A stretch of 64,000 nucleotides of DNA. Origin: Anaerolineae bacterium (GTDB lineage Bacteria; Chloroflexota; Anaerolineae; Aggregatilineales; Phototrophicaceae). The translations under genes were made by a program, and so were the position numbers. The stretch lies in NCBI GenBank assembly GCA_023382675.1, contig JAHDWN010000013.1:89132-153131 (forward strand), in the 5' to 3' direction. The notes under the pieces were generated by a model. It had not been told where the DNA came from and did no database searches. It saw nothing but the letters and a program-made list of their open reading frames with translations. Shown here piece after piece: positions 61,208-64,000 of this stretch (positions within the stretch are counted from its first letter, which is position 1; each line of letters begins with the position of its first letter).

Positions 61208-62414
61208 ACGAGCGTCCGGCAGCGTGCTGCTGCCAGCTCCCCGCGTCGAGGATCTGGGCGATGGCGTCCATCACTTGATAGATTTCGTCGTCGCTGTTGT
61301 AGAAATGCGGCGCGATGCGAATCCCGGCATTCTGGCGATAGTCGATGACGATGTTACGCGCCAGCAGTTCACGCGAAACTTCATAGGCGTGCGGTGGATT
61401 GATGGTGACGGTTCCGCCCCGCCGTGCTGCTTCGCGGGGTGATGCCACCGCATAGCCCGCGCGATCAGCCAGCGTGATAATCAGCGATGTCTGGCGGATC
61501 GATTTCGCTCGAATCGGCTCAACTCCGACCTGACTGATGATGTCTACGCCCGGCTGGATTGCATACAGCGATGCAATGCCTGGCGTGCCTGTCATCAGCC
61601 GGTAGATGTCGTCGCGCAGCGCTGGTTGCTCAAGTTCGAACGCAAACGGCTTATCATGCGCAAACCAGCCAGTGACTTTCGGTTCAAGGGTCTGCAGCAG
61701 GTCGGGGCGCACGTACATAAAAACGCCGCCCGGCCCGCCGCACAGCCACTTCAACACGCCGCCGATGTAGAAATCGACGCCGCTCGCGCTTACATCAACC
61801 GGAATCACACCGACGCTGTGATAGCCATTCAGGACGACCTGCGCGCCGACAGCGTGGGCCTTGTTCACGATTTCATCGGCAGGCATGACGTAGGCGCTCT
61901 TGAACAATACGTGGCTGAGACTGACCAACCGTGTGCGTTCGTCAATCGCATCCAGCAGCTCATCCGTGTCGATGCTGATGCTGTCGTGCGTCTTGACGAC
62001 ATGCAGGCGGGCGTGCTCCGGCAGCCAACGACGCAGCACGTAGACATCCGATGGGAAATCCAGATCGCAGATCACGACTTTGTCCCGTACTGGATCGCTG
62101 AAGTCCAGACCGCTGAACAAAATGCTGTTGGCAATGCTCGCGTTCTGATGCACGAGCACGCTCCCTGGCGGAGCGCCTAGCAGTGGTGCTATCTTATCGC
62201 CCACCTGGCCGCTGAGATCCCACCAGCCATCGCCCCACGCGCGCACCCCCAGCGTCGCCCAGGCATCGGCATACGCACGCAGGTTGTCATAAACGCCGCG
62301 CGGCATCGCCCCTAACGAATTGCTGATCAAATAGGTGCAGCGATCAAGAATCGGAAATTCCCGCCGCCAGTGCAGCAGCGTATCTGGTGGCGGGGTGTCA
62401 TGATCAACGAGCAT
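61197..62414 (-). CDS. Kynureninase-like PLP-dependent enzyme
   Basis: The 405-residue protein is a fold-I PLP enzyme. Visible parts are 'YLISNSLGAMPRGVYDNLRA' near the N-terminus, 'VLVHQNASIANSILFSGLDF' (cofactor-ring region), 'VSLSHVLFKSAYVMPADEI', the PLP-contact segment 'QVVLNGYHSVGVIPVDV' where family members usually have D-x-x-H, and the Schiff-base lysine in 'YIGGVLKWLCGGPG'. The usual Asp is replaced by Asn ('LNGYHS'), which is notable. Kynureninase or cysteine-desulfurase-like chemistry is possible. It ends 69 bases before the kinase start on the same strand and may be co-transcribed. Confidence 0.8.
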   Translation of the reverse strand: MLVDHDTPPPDTLLHWRREFPILDRCTYLISNSLGAMPRGVYDNLRAYADAWATLGVRAWGDGWWDLSGQVGDKIAPLLGAPPGSVLVHQNASIANSILFSGLDFSDPVRDKVVICDLDFPSDVYVLRRWLPEHARLHVVKTHDSISIDTDELLDAIDERTRLVSLSHVLFKSAYVMPADEIVNKAHAVGAQVVLNGYHSVGVIPVDVSASGVDFYIGGVLKWLCGGPGGVFMYVRPDLLQTLEPKVTGWFAHDKPFAFELEQPALRDDIYRLMTGTPGIASLYAIQPGVDIISQVGVEPIRAKSIRQTSLIITLADRAGYAVASPREAARRGGTVTINPPHAYEVSRELLARNIVIDYRQNAGIRIAPHFYNSDDEIYQVMDAIAQILDAGSWQQHAAGRSFVT

Positions 62415-62496
62415 GATAAACCGTCATTCGAGGTGAACAGGCCAGATTGTCAAACGTCGCCGAACAGTATTCACGTTCTAGCAAGAAAGGCGCATC

Positions 62497-63132
62497 TCAT
62501 GCGCGCTCGCCCAACTTCCGCTCCGTACCGCTGAGCAAGCGGTCAATATTTTCTCTGAACCGGATAAATATTAGCCCTGCAATCACGACAAAATACAGCG
62601 TGTAAATCGGCGCGACCACTCCTTGTGCAATCAAGACCAGCGTCCAGAGCGTCACCAGACTGAACATCACCAACACGCCCAACGAGACAAAGCGTGTCGC
62701 GACGACAATGGCGAGCGCCACCAGGAAGCCAACCAGCGCCTGCACCGGCGCGATGATGAGCAGTGTGCCCCAAGCAGTTGATGCACCTTTTCCGCCGCGC
62801 AGCGTGCCAGTGATCAAAGCAACGATGGCAGACCAGTTATGGCCAATCACAGATGCTATCGCGGCCAAAGTCGACGCCAGGGCAGGGTTGCTCGGCAGAA
62901 TGTGAACCGAAAGCAGGATAGCAACGATCCCTTTCAAGCTATCCACAATCCAGACCAGGATACCCCAGGCCAGACCCAAAGACCGTGAAATGTTCGTCGC
63001 GCCCATATTGCCGCTACCCACTTCAAAGATATTGACGTTTCGCAAACGTCCAACAACGTAGGCTGTGGGTATTGCGCCCAGGAAGTAACTTAGAACGATT
63101 ACCGCTACTACAAGGCCTAACTGGCTATTCAT
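62497..63132 (-). CDS. plsY: Glycerol-3-phosphate acyltransferase PlsY
   Basis: The 211-residue integral membrane enzyme transfers an acyl group from acyl phosphate to glycerol-3-phosphate, the first step of phospholipid synthesis. Family motifs are visible: motif 1 'LGAIPTAYVVGRL', the glycine-rich 'VGSGNMGATNISRSLG', and motif 2 'TLRGGKGASTAWGTLL' with the conserved G-G-K-G. Five to six membrane spans cover the length. GAGGCGAG precedes the ATG. The C-terminal 30 residues are a charged extension. It lies 82 bases upstream of the kynureninase-like gene. Confidence 0.95.
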   Translation of the reverse strand: MNSQLGLVVAVIVLSYFLGAIPTAYVVGRLRNVNIFEVGSGNMGATNISRSLGLAWGILVWIVDSLKGIVAILLSVHILPSNPALASTLAAIASVIGHNWSAIVALITGTLRGGKGASTAWGTLLIIAPVQALVGFLVALAIVVATRFVSLGVLVMFSLVTLWTLVLIAQGVVAPIYTLYFVVIAGLIFIRFRENIDRLLSGTERKLGERA

Positions 63133-63321
63133 CTCGCCTCACTTGCTTCACAATTGTGCAAAGCTCAAACTTCTCAGCACATCATCTAATGATGCCAATT
63201 CTAAATGTGCGCAAGTCTAATAACACATAAGATATTGGCAAGTGACGAACTTCAAACACTTGCGCACATCCGTCGACATTACAGACTGGAGAACGCACAC
63301 CCATATGCTAAAATGCGCCTC

Positions 63322-64000
63322 ATGAGGCGTAGATGGTTTCCCATTCTGATTTTACTCAGTCTGCTGCCCTTTACAAACATAAGGGCGCAAGACGCTGTTG
63401 GTGATCTGCTCGGTCGAATCAATGCACTGCGAGCTACGGTCGGTCGTGCGCCTTACTCGCTCAACAGCGCTCTGAGTGCAGCAGCGCAGGATCAGGCGCA
63501 ATGGATGGCATCGACAGGAACAGTCAGCCACACACGCCCCGATGGCAGTGGCCCGCGTACCCGCGCACTCAACGCCGGCTATCCTTCCAGCGACGTCAGC
63601 GAGAATATTTATGGCGGCACACTCGCCACGGCCGGTAACGCCTGGACTTTCTGGGTCAATTCTGACATCCACTATCGTGGCCTGGTCAACGACCGCTACC
63701 GCGATGTCGGCATCGGCGTCGGACAATCAACTTGGGGAAACACCTTCGTGCTCGTGTTCGGCAATCCGGGAGGAGGAACAGCGCCGATAGCCATCGCCGC
63801 AAGCGGCAGCGGTGGAAATGGACAATCGGGAGGGCCGCCCCCTCAACCAGCCTATGTTGTCGGCATTGACGAATCGGGCAACATTCTCCATGAAGTACAA
63901 CCAGGGGATACCCTGGGCGATATCTTGCTCATCTACGGTTACACCTGGGACATGCTGCCGTACATCGAGTCCATTAACGGCATCACCGATGTGCGCGACC
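63322..64000 (+). CDS. Secreted CAP-domain (SCP-like) protein with a LysM-like segment, 3' end cut by window edge
   Basis: The visible 226 residues start with a Sec signal peptide ('MRRRWFPILILLSLLPFTNI') followed by a CAP domain (about residues 22-150): 'LLGRINALRATVGRAPYSLN', 'SHTRPDGSGPRTRALNAGYP', 'SENIYGGTLA' and 'HYRGLVNDRYRDVGIGV', the last a typical CAP signature. After a Gly/Ser/Pro linker (about 155-180) a LysM-like stretch begins ('EVQPGDTLGDILLIYGYTWD'), suggesting binding to cell-wall glycans. ATG 63322 has no clear Shine-Dalgarno; ATG 63313 is in frame. The C-terminus lies beyond the window. Confidence 0.82.
   Translation, partial: MRRRWFPILILLSLLPFTNIRAQDAVGDLLGRINALRATVGRAPYSLNSALSAAAQDQAQWMASTGTVSHTRPDGSGPRTRALNAGYPSSDVSENIYGGTLATAGNAWTFWVNSDIHYRGLVNDRYRDVGIGVGQSTWGNTFVLVFGNPGGGTAPIAIAASGSGGNGQSGGPPPQPAYVVGIDESGNILHEVQPGDTLGDILLIYGYTWDMLPYIESINGITDVRD

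Overview
The window (moderately GC-rich, one unbroken bacterial gene field, no insertion sequences, no rRNA, no CRISPR array) looks like chromosome from a Chloroflexota bacterium, probably Anaerolineae or a relative. This is inference from gene content: fasciclin/DUF4397 secreted proteins, a DUF3352 protein, BMP-type nucleoside uptake, substrate-binding proteins with plain Sec signal peptides rather than lipoboxes, divergent sigma-like proteins and TPR-CHAT proteins. No marker gene for a firm placement is present.

Layout. 1-8.6 kb: a polymer-forming secreted protein (cut by the left edge), an FHA protein, an M16 peptidase pair, a PQQ-type sugar dehydrogenase, a TPR protein and a membrane-anchored protein. 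8.6-16.2 kb (mostly minus): two fasciclin proteins, a small membrane protein, an M19 dipeptidase, a multi-span sulfite-oxidase-like protein with an internal Tat motif, and a YfhO-like membrane protein. 16.3-21.4 kb: greA, lysS, a sensor-kinase-like ATPase, a tiny membrane protein and serS, with clear terminators. 21.4-30 kb: a DUF3352 protein, a small membrane protein, an MBL hydrolase and a complete BMP-type ABC importer. 30-36.6 kb: sugar-nucleotide transferase, triple-PDZ protein, TyrA-like dehydrogenase, a TIR-like membrane protein, a flavin monooxygenase and a second kinase-like ATPase. 36.9-41 kb: MacB/LolD-type ATPase, HEAT protein and FtsX-type permease. 41-44.5 kb (minus): peptide-type ABC importer without ATPases, preceded by a leader with mutually exclusive RNA pairings. 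44.8-49 kb: alpha/beta hydrolase, tRNA-Lys(TTT), an enolase-superfamily dehydratase and a BBE-type FAD oxidase.

49.3-58.8 kb is the most interesting region. In order it holds a signal-less trypsin-like protease, a PsbP-like protein, an ECF-type sigma factor, a long regulatory gap, a second sigma-like protein, a soluble tandem zinc-finger (anti-sigma-like) protein, a TPR-CHAT (caspase-like) protease and a signal-less subtilase whose start lies inside the CHAT gene. The last four form a tight operon. All three proteases keep their catalytic residues and appear cytoplasmic. I infer a protease-controlled sigma/anti-sigma switch, parallel in parts list to the TPR-CHAT/Csx30/RpoE branch of type III-E CRISPR but with no CRISPR here.

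58.8-64 kb (mostly minus): SDR and xylulokinase-like kinase (overlapping pair), a kynureninase-like PLP enzyme, plsY, and on the plus strand the start of a secreted CAP-domain/LysM protein cut by the right edge.
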